From Nitrospiraceae bacterium (GTDB taxonomy: Bacteria > Nitrospirota > Nitrospiria > Nitrospirales > Nitrospiraceae): DNA of 64,000 nucleotides. The position numbers were made by a program, and so were the translations under genes. Under the pieces are notes generated by a model. The model had not been told where the DNA came from and did no database searches. It saw nothing but the letters and a program-made list of their open reading frames with translations. The stretch covers positions 61,604 to 125,603 of the forward strand of contig CAKKRE010000027.1 of NCBI GenBank assembly GCA_919902505.1, in the 5' to 3' direction. Shown here piece by piece: positions 1 to 7,705 of this stretch. The first letter of the stretch is position 1. Every line of letters starts with the position of its first letter.

Positions 1-13
1 CCCGCAACGGAAA

Positions 14-343
14 GGAGGGTGGACGATGAACGATACGACTCCACCTGGCCCGTACGGCCTGCCGGATTGAAGGCAAGCGTCTCGTCGGTTCTGTCGGCCG
101 GTTCTCTCTCGGCTATGCCTTGCGGCATCGAAGACGCACCGATCTCCATCATCGCGTCATGCCTCTAAGCGGAGGGCTGGTGTCGGTTTCTACACGTCGC
201 CTGTTGATGGCAGGCTGTTGTTCTCCGGCGAGATGTTCTTCCCTCTTGTTCGACTCGGCGGGTCTTCACGGGCCGCTACATCACGGACAGCACTCGGCGT
301 CCTAAGCGCCACCCAAGGGCTCCTGTCCAAGCAGGGGCCCTTG
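14..343 (+). other. Unit A of a tandem RNA-like or micro-ORF element
   Basis: There is no recognisable gene. The unit opens with a strong ribosome-binding site (GGAGG at 14-18) and a 14-codon ORF at 26-70 (MNDTTPPGPYGLPD). About 225 bases later it has a TCGGCGTCC...AAGCGCCA block at 294-310, followed by a hairpin (CAAGGGCTCCTG against CAGGGGCCCTTG, about 315-343). The same order and nearly the same spacing recur in unit B at 530-858, so the two look like duplicated copies of a structured RNA or leader element. The function is unknown. I recognise no known riboswitch, 6S, tmRNA, SRP or RNase P signature. Confidence 0.35.
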
Positions 344-529
344 CCGTAACGAGGGCTCGAACCGGCCTATCGGATTCGGATCAGGAAATATGACTAGGGC
401 CGATTTTTCTCTTGACAGGATTTTCTAAGGAGCGTAAGACGGGACTGTGTATTCCAAGGGCTGTGTTAACCGTGACGAGGCGATGGACAGTGCGCGCCTG
501 TTCGGGAGACCTCGCCACTCCTCAACCGG

Positions 530-858
530 GGAGGTTCACAGATGGAAGAACTTACGCCACCGGACTAGGGCGGCCCGCAGAGTTGAGGGTGGGCTGATCG
601 TCGGTCGGGTTTGACGATCCTTCGCTGGCTTGTGCCTCTCGGCACTATCCGATAACCGGATAACAGCCACCCAAAAAGAGAAGGATTCGATCCAAACACG
701 AGGCACACAAGTTTCCTGGGGTAGACTATCCCCCGACGGACATCCTGATACCCTGTCTTCTCGAACGGGTCCTGAGTTTCCGACAACATAATCGACTGTC
801 GGCGTCCCAAGCGCCATCCACGGGCGACCTCCCACCGCAGTGTAGGGTCGCCCGTGGC
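530..858 (+). other. Unit B of a tandem RNA-like or micro-ORF element
   Basis: Second copy of the element at 14-343. GGAGG at 530 is followed 12 bases on by ATG at 542. The 57 bases from GGAGG to a TTGA at 586 align without gaps to 14-70 (about 60 percent identical by eye), but here the micro-ORF stops after 8 codons (MEELTPPD). The TCGGCGTCC...AAGCGCCA block recurs at 799-816 and leads into a 12-bp GC-rich hairpin. The conserved 3' block and the poor conservation of the reading frame favour an RNA over a peptide. Confidence 0.35.
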
Positions 859-863
859 ATTTT
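814..863 (+). terminator. GC-rich hairpin with short T run
   Basis: CCACGGGCGACC at 818-829 pairs perfectly with GGTCGCCCGTGG at 846-857 and is followed by CATTTT. It ends unit B and precedes the mscS gene by about 100 bases, so it may terminate the leader RNA or act as an attenuator. Confidence 0.5.
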
Positions 864-963
864 ATGCGACCCGGTCTTCCGCCCTTGTTCCTTCCTTCTT
901 CCATGGCATACAGTCCCAAGAGTTGCTGATTCTGAATCACGTGCCGTGCCATGGGAGGTCCCT

Positions 964-1500
964 ATGTCTTTTCTTGACGTGTTTGTTCGCGGAGATGTCA
1001 TCGACCCTGCCACCTTGGTCGGGGCTGCGTTTTACGCGTTCTTATTTATCCTGATTGCCTGGTTCCTCGCTCGTATGATCCGGTTGGGCGTGCGCCGGGT
1101 GGCGTCTCTTCTGAGCGATCAGGCGGCATCGACGCTGCTGATCAGGCTGGGCCAAGTGGTGGTCTATACCCTGGCGGTCATTCTCTACTTCAACGCGATC
1201 CCGCAACTGCACTCCGTGGGCACGGCGTTGCTGGCGAGTGCCGGTGTGGCGTCGATCCTCTTCGGCCTGGCGGCGCAGACCACCCTCAGCAACCTGGTGT
1301 CCGGCTTTGCCTTGCTGTTTTATCAGCCGTTCGAGGTGGGCGATCGTGTGCAACTGTCTGCGCCGACCGGACTCGAAACCGGCGTGATCGATGAGATGAC
1401 CATGGGCTATATTTTGGTGAAGACAGTCGATGACCGTCATATCGTGGTGCCGAATAGCGTCGCTGCCCAGCAGATCGTGGTGAAGCTACGTGCGTCTTAA
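964..1500 (+). CDS. Small-conductance mechanosensitive channel (MscS family), short form
   Basis: The 178-residue membrane protein should gate in the inner membrane on hypo-osmotic shock. Two N-terminal hydrophobic segments (about residues 15-35 and 60-80) precede the MscS pore helix and the beta domain. The pore helix is glycine/alanine-rich (LLASAGVASILFGLAAQTT), then comes NLVSGFALLFYQPFEVGDRVQL, and the core ends in a DDRHIVVPNS signature. It stops soon after the beta domain, so the cytoplasmic cage seen in E. coli MscS (286 residues) is missing. The ATG at 964 has GGGAGGT just upstream; a GTG at 946 lies in frame but lacks a site. The TAA stop lies inside the left arm of the repeat at 1499-1690. 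Confidence 0.85.
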   Translation: MSFLDVFVRGDVIDPATLVGAAFYAFLFILIAWFLARMIRLGVRRVASLLSDQAASTLLIRLGQVVVYTLAVILYFNAIPQLHSVGTALLASAGVASILFGLAAQTTLSNLVSGFALLFYQPFEVGDRVQLSAPTGLETGVIDEMTMGYILVKTVDDRHIVVPNSVAAQQIVVKLRAS

Positions 1501-1690
1501 CCCGCATTATTCATGACGGTTCGTCACGAAATCGCTGAGGCGCGTCGCGAGACCGGCGCGCGGAGCCCGGAGGCCCCGACGCGTACTCGTGCAGTACGTG
1601 AAGGGTCCGATGGGCGAGCCCGCCGGCCGAAGGCTCGTCGCAGCAGCGGATCGGCGGTTGCAGTAGAAGCGCTCATGAATAATGTGGGTT
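1499..1690. repeat. Palindromic-end repeat, family 1, copy 1
   Basis: About 190 bases with imperfect 18-base terminal inverted repeats (AACCCGCATTATTCATGA at 1499-1516 against the complement of 1673-1690, one mismatch). The reverse complement shares blocks such as TCTACTGC..CCGATCC and GTACGCGTCGG with copies at 3690-3860 and 30236-30414. The left arm overlaps the mscS stop codon. There is no transposase, so it resembles a MITE or REP-like element. Confidence 0.75.
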
Positions 1691-1784
1691 AAGAGCATAT
1701 AGCAAATGGCGTATAGCTTAGAACAGTGACGGGGCCGTTCTCTTTCCGAGCCATAGGCCATAAGCCATCTGCTCTGTTCCGAGT

Positions 1785-2459
1785 TCAGATACGATCCGGG
1801 AAGTCGGAGATGATGCCGTCTACGCCCAGGTTGCGCATGCGTTGGATGTCCTGCGGTTCATTCACGGTGTAGACGAAGACCTGTCGTCCGAGGTTGTGAT
1901 ACGTCTGCAGCAGCATGGGTGTGACCGTCGAAAAGTGGAGTCCGACATGGGAGGCATCCAAAGCGACGACATCCGCCACAGGGTCCGGCGGCAGCCGGCG
2001 GTGCTGCAAGACCATCATCTTCGCGTCGGGATCGGTTTGCCGCACGCGCTGCAGCTCCGGCATCAGAAACGACGCATAGATCAACGGTCCGGGGAATCCG
2101 GTGCGCTTGACGATCGCGCAGGCCTCGTTGCCGATTCCCTCCACTTTTAGTTCGAGAATCATACCGACGGCGCGCCCCGCAACGTCCAAGGCCTCCTCCA
2201 GCGTGGGGACACGCTGCCAATTCCCCGCATCGAGCCGTTGCATCTGCTCGAGCGACATCTCGGACACGTGTCCGCTCTTGTTGGTGGTGCGATCGATGGT
2301 GTCGTCGTGCAGCAACACAAGATGACCGTCGCTGGTTGCGCGGAGGTCGATTTCGATGAGATCTGCGTGAAACGAGCGGGCTTTCCAGATAGCGGCGAGA
2401 GTGTTCTCGGGGGCGTGGCCGGCGGCTCCCCGATGACCGATGCGAAGGACGGTGGCGAT
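1785..2459 (-). CDS. Glycerophosphodiester phosphodiesterase (GDPD family)
   Basis: Hydrolyses glycerophosphodiesters to glycerol-3-phosphate and an alcohol. The GDPD signature is complete only if translation begins near 2459: IGHRGAAGHAPENT supplies the catalytic His-Arg and the Glu-Asn, LIEIDLRATSDG the metal-binding Glu and Asp, and LLHDDTIDRTT the second catalytic His. The C-terminus ends with the typical NLGVDGIISDFPDR. No ATG, GTG or TTG occurs in frame upstream of these motifs; the first standard start (GTG at 2318) would remove both catalytic blocks. An ATC codon at 2459 is preceded by GAGGT at good spacing and would give a typical N-terminus, so either a rare start or a point change is likely. 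About 225 residues. Confidence 0.75.
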   Translation of the reverse strand: MATVLRIGHRGAAGHAPENTLAAIWKARSFHADLIEIDLRATSDGHLVLLHDDTIDRTTNKSGHVSEMSLEQMQRLDAGNWQRVPTLEEALDVAGRAVGMILELKVEGIGNEACAIVKRTGFPGPLIYASFLMPELQRVRQTDPDAKMMVLQHRRLPPDPVADVVALDASHVGLHFSTVTPMLLQTYHNLGRQVFVYTVNEPQDIQRMRNLGVDGIISDFPDRI

Positions 2460-2490
2460 AGCGACCTCGCGTGAGATGCCCTGGGAGAGG

Positions 2491-2539
2491 GCCCTCCCCG
2501 ATCCTGCGTTGACCGGTTGCAGGGAGGGGCTTTCTTTTT
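2491..2539 (+). terminator. Hairpin with T-rich tail
   Basis: GCCCTCCCCGATCCTGC at 2491-2507 pairs imperfectly with GCAGGGAGGGGC at 2519-2530 and is followed by TTTCTTTTT. The T run is on the plus strand although no plus-strand gene ends here, so it may end a leader or antisense transcript coming from the phosphodiesterase region. Confidence 0.4.
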
Positions 2540-2757
2540 GAACTCCACTTCCCTACCATATTTCGCGTCAGTCTGCAAAGTATCTCCTGAGCCAGGGGCC
2601 ATTCGGTGAGCGTCGTTGGCGGCGGAGGCTGCCCAGGAGTGTGAGGCTCGACCGGCGTCAGGTCGGCGAAGTCTTCGACGAGAGCGAATGATGAGGCAGA
2701 GCACGTTCCCCTACCGGTGACTCCTCTGCGAGTCGCCCTGTGCGAAAGGAGGCTGCC

Positions 2758-3246
2758 ATGCTTGTCCAGGATGTCATGTCTACCGGGGTGGTCACGGCCA
2801 GGCGAAATGAGTCGGTCCGTAGCGTGGTCACCAAGATGCTGAGTCGTCACTGCGGCGCCATTCCGGTCGTCGAGGACGGCGAGTTCTTGATCGGCATGGT
2901 GACGTTGCGCGATGTCTTGATTCCCCTCTATCCCAATTACGGCGAGTATATTCATGACAACGTGCACAGCCGGGATTTTGTGGAGATGGAGGAGGGCTAT
3001 GCGGACGTCCTCACGCAACGAGTCGAGGAGGTCATGAGCCTGAATCCGCTGACGGTGACGCCACGGACCCCGGTGCTTGAAGCCGCGTCCTATATGGGCT
3101 TGAAAAATTTTCGCCGGATTCCGGTGGTCGAGAAGGGGACATTGGTCGGGATGGTCAGCGTGGGCGACATCAATCGAGGGCTTTTTTTCGAACGAGGGCA
3201 TGCCGTGATGGATGAACGCAGGGTCGCACAACCGTCAGGGCGATAG
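2758..3246 (+). CDS. Protein with two CBS domains
   Basis: The 162-residue cytoplasmic protein is made almost only of a tandem CBS pair. Residues 1-60 hold VQDVMSTGVVTARRNESV and IPVVEDGEFLIGMVTLRDVL; residues 85-150 hold VEEVMSLNPLTVTPRTPV and RIPVVEKGTLVGMVSVGDI. Such pairs (Bateman modules) bind adenosine nucleotides and usually sense energy state, but no partner domain is attached, so the target is unknown. The ATG at 2758 follows AAAGGAGG at ideal spacing. A linker of about 25 residues rich in acidic residues separates the two domains. Confidence 0.85.
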   Translation: MLVQDVMSTGVVTARRNESVRSVVTKMLSRHCGAIPVVEDGEFLIGMVTLRDVLIPLYPNYGEYIHDNVHSRDFVEMEEGYADVLTQRVEEVMSLNPLTVTPRTPVLEAASYMGLKNFRRIPVVEKGTLVGMVSVGDINRGLFFERGHAVMDERRVAQPSGR

Positions 3247-3332
3247 AGCGGTTGCGGGACCGAACGGGCAGCTCGTAGAATAACCTCTTGTTGAAACTGC
3301 CGACGGCTGTCACCGTCTGCGAAGGAGATCTC

Positions 3333-3680
3333 ATGAGTCTGGCCGACAATAAATGCATTCCATGTCGAGGCGGAGTTCCCCCCCTCCCCGCCGATCGTAC
3401 ACAGACCTTGTTGCAAGAGTTGGGGCGTGGGTGGTCGCTGAACGCCCAAGGCCATCTGGAACGGCTCTATACGTTCAAGGATTTTGCGCAATCGTTGGCC
3501 TTTGCGAACAAGATCGGCGCGGTGGCTGAAGCCGAGGGCCATCACCCGGATCTGTATGTGGCCTGGGGAAAATGTACAGTCGAGATCTGGACACACAAGA
3601 TCAATGGGCTCACGGAGAGCGATTTTTATCTGGCTGCCAAAGCGGATCGAGAGTTTGAACCGTTCCGGGCGGGGACCTAA
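3333..3680 (+). CDS. phhB: Pterin-4-alpha-carbinolamine dehydratase
   Basis: The 115-residue enzyme dehydrates 4a-hydroxytetrahydropterin and so recycles pterin cofactor; in some bacteria homologues also serve molybdopterin enzymes. The family core is clear: GWSLNAQGHLERLYTFKDF, then the active-site block AEAEGHHPDLYVAWGKCTVEIWTHKINGLTESDF with the conserved HHP and the following H. The extra N-terminus contains CIPCRGG, a Cys pair common in this subfamily. The ATG follows GAAGGAGAT. No aromatic amino-acid hydroxylase lies nearby, so the substrate source is not shown here. Confidence 0.9.
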   Translation: MSLADNKCIPCRGGVPPLPADRTQTLLQELGRGWSLNAQGHLERLYTFKDFAQSLAFANKIGAVAEAEGHHPDLYVAWGKCTVEIWTHKINGLTESDFYLAAKADREFEPFRAGT

Positions 3681-3689
3681 CCAGGAGAA

Positions 3690-3860
3690 GTCATGGCGCA
3701 TCTACTGCGACAGCCGATCCTCTCGCTCGGCGCGGACGTTCTCGCTCGGCCTCCTCGACGGATTGCGGTGAATACGCCTGCGTCGTCCTCTCTGCGGGCG
3801 CCCGCGGCGAGCTTCGGTCTCGACCGTCTCGTGACGATGTCCATGACTTATCCGGGTTCG
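3690..3860. repeat. Diverged copy of repeat family 1 (copy 2)
   Basis: Read on the plus strand, this segment matches the reverse complements of the elements at 1499-1690 and 30236-30414. Shared blocks include CGCATCTACTGCGAC, CCGATCCTCTCGC, TCGGCCTCCTCGACGGA and TACGCCTGCGTCG, and the right end CATGACTTATCCGGGTT corresponds to CATGAATAATCCGGG. It starts 10 bases after the phhB stop codon, the same placement as the other copies. Confidence 0.7.
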
Positions 3861-3902
3861 GCCCCCGCCTTGTGCCGGCCGGACTGGGGATCTTATGAGT
3901 AG
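3693..3902 (+). CDS. Possible 69-residue peptide within a repeat copy, upstream of the radical SAM gene
   Basis: This is the only ORF between phhB and the radical SAM gene. It has a good ribosome-binding site (CCAGGAGAAGTC before ATG 3693) and overlaps the enzyme's start by 8 bases, so by position it would be the RiPP precursor. However, residues 1-55 are a translation of a repeat family 1 copy. The equivalent frame of the copy at 30236-30414 gives a similar string (LLRRPILSPG, RPPRRTA, TPAS). Only the last 14 residues (ALCRPDWGSYE region) lie outside the repeat. It may serve only for translational coupling, or be a precursor recruited from the repeat. Confidence 0.3.
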   Translation: MAHLLRQPILSLGADVLARPPRRIAVNTPASSSLRAPAASFGLDRLVTMSMTYPGSAPALCRPDWGSYE

Positions 3903-5760
3903 CTCCCAGGCCCAGGTGGCGCTCGTCAACATGCCCTTCAGTTTTTCGAAGTATCCCTCCATTCAGTTGGGCACGCTGTCGGCGCTGTTGAAAGCGAGGG
4001 GCATCGGGGTCGAGTGTCATCACCTCAATGTGCGATTCGCGCACAAGATCGGGATTCCTCTCTACGAATCGATTTGCGAGACACGCGCGCTGTTCGGCGA
4101 GTGGCTCTTCTCCTATCTGCTGTTTCGCGACAACCCCAAACGGGCCGAGTATCCGCGGGTGTTCAAACCGGTGTTCGAGCAGATTGCCCGGGAGAGCGGC
4201 CAGCCAATGTCGTTCTTCGAGGAGATGGCCACGCGGACCGCGCCGCAATTCCTGACCGGAGCCATGACCGGCATCGATTGGGGCCAGTACAAGATCGTGG
4301 GGTTTACGTCCACCTTCGATCAAAACGTGGCTAGCCTGACCATGGCGAAGCTCATCAAGGATTTGTATCCGGACGTGAAGATCGTGTTCGGTGGCGCCAA
4401 CTACGACGGCGAGATGGGGCTGGAATATTTTCGCGCCTTTCCGTTCATCGACCATGTGGTCGTGGGTGAAGGTGAGGTGACGTTCCCCGCATTGGTGGCC
4501 CATATCTTGAGCGGATCGACCGGACCCTGCCCGAAAGGGGTGACGTATCGGGAGCAGGGCGACATTCGATGTGAGCCGAATACCGCGCTCTTCACGGAGT
4601 TCGCGCAGACCGGCCCGCCGGACTACGACGACTATTATCATCTTCTGGCCGAACTCGGCACCGAGGCGTCGCGCGGCCTGGATCGTATTCTGTTGTACGA
4701 AGGCTCACGCGGTTGTTGGTGGGGTGAGAAGCACCATTGCACCTTCTGCGGGCTGAATGCGCAGAGTATGAAATTCCGCGCCAAGTCGTCTGAACAGGTC
4801 GCTCGCGAGATGGCGTATCTGTCGAGTCGCTACGACACGACACGGTTCCGGTTGGTGGACAACATCATCGACATGAAATATGTCGAGAACCTATTCGGCC
4901 GGTTTGCCGCCGAGCACTGCGATCTCGACGTCTTTATTGAAACCAAGAGCAATCTGCAGAAGAGCCAAATCAGAACGCTGGCCGTAGGGGGCGTGAAGTG
5001 CATGCAGCCCGGGTTGGAAAGCCTCAGCCTGTCACAGCTGAAGGCCATGGACAAGGGCGTGACGCCCATGCAGAACATCATCTGCCTCAAGTGGAGCTGC
5101 TACTATCGAGTGGCAGTATCCTGGAATATTCTGCTCGGCTTTCCCGGCGAGACGAATGAGGACTATCGGCGGCAGATCGATCTCCTGCCGTCCCTGTTCC
5201 ATTTGCAAGCGCCGGAGGCGACCGGGAAATTCTGGTTGCAACGGTTCAGTCCCTACTTTACGAGACCGCATGAGTATGGCGTGCGCATCACGGGTCCGGG
5301 GACGGCCTATGAATATGTGTATGATGCGGCGCGCGTCGATCTGCGCAAGATCGCCTATGATTTCGAGTATGAACTCGACGGCTGGCCGGTGGATCCCCAC
5401 GTCTATCAGGAATTGATCGGCTTGGTGGAGGAATGGCAGCGGCTGGCGCGCAGCAGCGACCGACCGTTTTTGTATTACTCCAAGGCCATGGAGTACGTCA
5501 CGATCTATGACGGGCGTCATCCACAGATGCCCACGAGACGACGGTACGACTGGCCTGCGGCGGGTATCATCGAGGCCTGCAACGAGGCGGCGAAGAGTCG
5601 GGATCAGATTCGCGCGGCGCTGAGCGAGGCCAAGCGTGGCAGGGTATGCTCGGAAGACGAGCTGACCGAGGCGCTTGGCATCTTGACGAGTCGTCGCGTT
5701 CTGTATGAAGAGCGCGGGAAGTATTTCACACTGGCCATACCCGAGCACCCCTACTACTAA
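3895..5760 (+). CDS. B12-type radical SAM RiPP maturation C-methyltransferase
   Basis: The 621-residue protein matches the family of radical SAM enzymes that modify ribosomal peptides (rSAM_ocin_1 / TIGR03975 type, which includes PoyB/PoyC-like C-methyltransferases). Residues 1-200 form a B12-binding-like Rossmann domain (VALVNMPFS, QLGTLSALLKARG, IVFGGANYDGEMG, VVVGEGE). The cluster-binding motif is SRGCWWGEKHHCTFCGLNA with Cys 274, 282 and 285, the unusual C-x7-C-x2-C spacing of this family. NILLGFPGET and a long C-terminal region follow. It should transfer methyl groups to unactivated carbons of a peptide using SAM and cobalamin. No leader-peptide gene, transporter or protease is visible beside it, which is unusual. 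Confidence 0.85.
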   Translation: MSSSQAQVALVNMPFSFSKYPSIQLGTLSALLKARGIGVECHHLNVRFAHKIGIPLYESICETRALFGEWLFSYLLFRDNPKRAEYPRVFKPVFEQIARESGQPMSFFEEMATRTAPQFLTGAMTGIDWGQYKIVGFTSTFDQNVASLTMAKLIKDLYPDVKIVFGGANYDGEMGLEYFRAFPFIDHVVVGEGEVTFPALVAHILSGSTGPCPKGVTYREQGDIRCEPNTALFTEFAQTGPPDYDDYYHLLAELGTEASRGLDRILLYEGSRGCWWGEKHHCTFCGLNAQSMKFRAKSSEQVAREMAYLSSRYDTTRFRLVDNIIDMKYVENLFGRFAAEHCDLDVFIETKSNLQKSQIRTLAVGGVKCMQPGLESLSLSQLKAMDKGVTPMQNIICLKWSCYYRVAVSWNILLGFPGETNEDYRRQIDLLPSLFHLQAPEATGKFWLQRFSPYFTRPHEYGVRITGPGTAYEYVYDAARVDLRKIAYDFEYELDGWPVDPHVYQELIGLVEEWQRLARSSDRPFLYYSKAMEYVTIYDGRHPQMPTRRRYDWPAAGIIEACNEAAKSRDQIRAALSEAKRGRVCSEDELTEALGILTSRRVLYEERGKYFTLAIPEHPYY

Positions 5761-5797
5761 GCGGATACTGCGGGCTCTTCGATCGTTCTCCCCTCCC

Positions 5798-6130
5798 CTA
5801 CATCGACAGCTTCTCGGCGACGTTTCGCATCTGCACGCCGTGTACGAGTGACGCCCCGCCGCGGATCGCACAGGCGACGTGGACGGCTTCGGTCATTTCT
5901 TCGGTATTCGATCCCTTTTCCAGGCAGGCCTGTGTGTATGCATCGATGCAGTAGGGGCATTGCACGGCATGGGCCACGCCGAGCGCGATCAGCGCTTTTT
6001 CCCGCTCGGTCAACGCGCCTTCGGCAAAGACGGCGCTGTAATAACTCATGAACTTTTCCCACAGCACCGGGTTGCCCTTCCCCATGTCTCCGAATTTGCC
6101 GAGATCCTTTGAGTGGTAATAACAGTCCAT
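5798..6130 (-). CDS. AhpD-like / carboxymuconolactone decarboxylase family protein
   Basis: The 110-residue all-helical protein carries the AhpD-type redox motif CPYCIDAY (Cys58, Cys61) and AVHVACAIRGGASLVHG after it. The pattern is that of peroxidase-like CMD proteins; from memory the closest relatives are the small peroxidase-like proteins found with arsenosugar biosynthesis genes, but no arsenic gene is present here. It faces the radical SAM gene tail to tail with a 37-base gap. The ATG at 6130 is preceded by a short purine run only. Confidence 0.8.
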   Translation of the reverse strand: MDCYYHSKDLGKFGDMGKGNPVLWEKFMSYYSAVFAEGALTEREKALIALGVAHAVQCPYCIDAYTQACLEKGSNTEEMTEAVHVACAIRGGASLVHGVQMRNVAEKLSM

Positions 6131-6219
6131 GGATAGCCTCGCAGGGTGAGTAGGTGTGGTTCGCTCCGGACCCGATATGACGTCGGTGGGCGATCAGCGG
6201 ATTTTCAGTGTCCGATGCC

Positions 6220-6489
6220 TCAGGCGTTACCCGGAGGGGTGGGATCGGTCTCCCCGAGGGCCTGAGAAAAACGGTGTCCGACGATGGTGGTGACTTTGCT
6301 CATCAGCTCGCCGAGCTCTTTCCATTCTTCCGCGCTCAAGTCTGCCTTGATCTGAGGATGCAGCGCCCACTCGGCATTGACGAGTTGTCCTTTGCGTGAC
6401 ACGTGGACGTGTAAGAGTTCGACGTCCCAGACATCCTGCGGATTCGCCGCTGGGGCGACTGGTTTTTGCGGGGGGACTTGGCTTGCCAT
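6220..6489 (-). CDS. Hypothetical protein, 89 residues
   Basis: I do not recognise a family. The first 20 residues are Pro/Ala-rich and probably disordered (VPPQKPVAPAANP). The rest looks globular, with WDVELLHVHVSRKGQLV followed by amphipathic helices (LSAEEWKELGELMSKVTTIVG), and the C-terminus is Pro-rich. GGAGCGCA lies a few bases before the ATG. It lies between the AhpD-like gene and the inositol-phosphatase-family gene on the same strand. Confidence 0.65.
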   Translation of the reverse strand: MASQVPPQKPVAPAANPQDVWDVELLHVHVSRKGQLVNAEWALHPQIKADLSAEEWKELGELMSKVTTIVGHRFSQALGETDPTPPGNA

Positions 6490-6633
6490 GGTGCGTGCGC
6501 TCCTTCAATCTGACATGTGAGAGCGGCATGATACCGCATCGAAGATTGCGCTGTACATGGGACGGCCGGCGGCGTGGCGTGTCCGCTGTCGGAGATGAGT
6601 TGCCCGAGAGTCCCCGGCTGAAATCGATGCTGA

Positions 6634-7455
6634 TCAGTGAGGATCGGGGTGTTGGTTGATGGCGCGAAGCAAATGCTCGTGAATGTGCCCGTTGGTGGCG
6701 ACAAGCTCCTGTCCGTATAATGAAAATCGGTCCCTGCTGAATCCTGACACGACTCCCCCTGCCTCCCTGAGAATCACAACGCCGGCGGCCATGTCCCATG
6801 GACTCAGCTTCACTTCCCAATACCCGTCGAATCGGCCGGCCGCCACATAGCTGAGATCCAATGCGGCTGAACCGGTGCGGCGCACGCCCTGTGCGCGAAG
6901 TGAGATGCGGGAAAAGTGGTCGAGATTATTGTCGGTGGTCTCACGGATGTTGTACGCGAAGCCGGTGACCAGCAGCGAGTGCTCGAGCGTCTCAATCGTC
7001 GACACGCGAAGGCGTTCGCCGTTCAGGTACGCGCCCTGCCCCAGAACACCGGTGAATAACTCACGGCGAACCGGGTCCAGCACGACACCCACGATGCATT
7101 CCCCGTCACATTCCAGGCCGATCGAGACGGAGTAAAACGGGAATCCATGGGCGAAGTTGGTGGTGCCGTCCAGGGGATCGATAATCCATCGATATGGCGA
7201 GTCCGTGGCCCCGTCCTCCCCGCGTTCCTCGGCAAGGATCCGATGGGACGGGTGGGCGGAGAGAATGGTGCGCACGATGCTTTCTTCCGCGCCTCGATCC
7301 GCATCGGTCACAAGATTGATGGCCGCCTTATAGTCGATGCGAAATCCGGAGCGGGCATGTTCCAGGAGCACGGTTCCGGCTGCTTCAGCCGCTCGAATCG
7401 CGGTCGCAAGAAACAAGGTGCGGTCTTCTGAAGAAGGACGCTTAGGTGTCTGCAT
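6634..7455 (-). CDS. Inositol monophosphatase family protein (SuhB-like)
   Basis: The 273-residue Mg-dependent, lithium-sensitive-type sugar phosphatase has all metal-site motifs: NLVTDADRGAEE, ILAEERGED with the Glu, WIIDPLDGTTNFAHGFPFYSVSIGL (the DPLDGT signature) and, near residue 220, LSPWDMAAGVVILREAGG with the second metal Asp. The substrate could be myo-inositol-1-phosphate, histidinol phosphate or another sugar phosphate; the sequence alone does not decide. Like SuhB, members can bind ribosomal antitermination complexes, but nothing here shows that. It is transcribed divergently from the HARE-HTH gene. Confidence 0.9.
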   Translation of the reverse strand: MQTPKRPSSEDRTLFLATAIRAAEAAGTVLLEHARSGFRIDYKAAINLVTDADRGAEESIVRTILSAHPSHRILAEERGEDGATDSPYRWIIDPLDGTTNFAHGFPFYSVSIGLECDGECIVGVVLDPVRRELFTGVLGQGAYLNGERLRVSTIETLEHSLLVTGFAYNIRETTDNNLDHFSRISLRAQGVRRTGSAALDLSYVAAGRFDGYWEVKLSPWDMAAGVVILREAGGVVSGFSRDRFSLYGQELVATNGHIHEHLLRAINQHPDPH

Positions 7456-7648
7456 AGATTCTGCATCCTAGCATGACTCGCTTCCAGGTTCCGCCTAGGA
7501 CTTCGCCTTAAGCTGGTAATTCACCGTAACACGTTGAAAAATAACAATACTATAAACGCTTGTTCTTGTATGGCAAGGCTTGGCTAGGCATTGTATGCAT
7601 TCGACTTGTACACGCGTAGAATGCGATCAAATAGTTGTTTTGAATCAC

Positions 7649-7677
7649 TTGACAGAAAATGAATCACTTGCTATAAA
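7649..7677 (+). promoter_or_regulatory. Sigma-70-type promoter with flanking 11-base direct repeat
   Basis: TTGACA at 7649-7654, a 17-base spacer and TATAAA at 7672-7677 make a near-consensus promoter for the gene starting at 7706. The 11-mer TGAATCACTTG occurs at 7641-7651, overlapping the -35 box, and again at 7660-7670 in the spacer. A pair of direct repeats 19 bases apart is a good candidate operator. Confidence 0.8.
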
Positions 7678-7705
7678 GCAAGTATGCTTTATTGAGGACT
7701 TGCTT

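Noticed and set aside
1507..1761. 84-codon minus-strand ORF between mscS and the phosphodiesterase
   Set aside because: It is mostly the translation of repeat family 1 copy 1, has no good ribosome-binding site and no family resemblance.
1858..3231. 457-codon minus-strand ORF across phosphodiesterase and CBS gene
   Set aside because: Antisense of the CBS gene and an alternative frame of the phosphodiesterase; low-complexity Arg/His-rich product.
3484..3771. Overlapping ORF inside phhB running into the repeat
   Set aside because: Shadow of phhB in another frame with Arg/Ser-rich composition.
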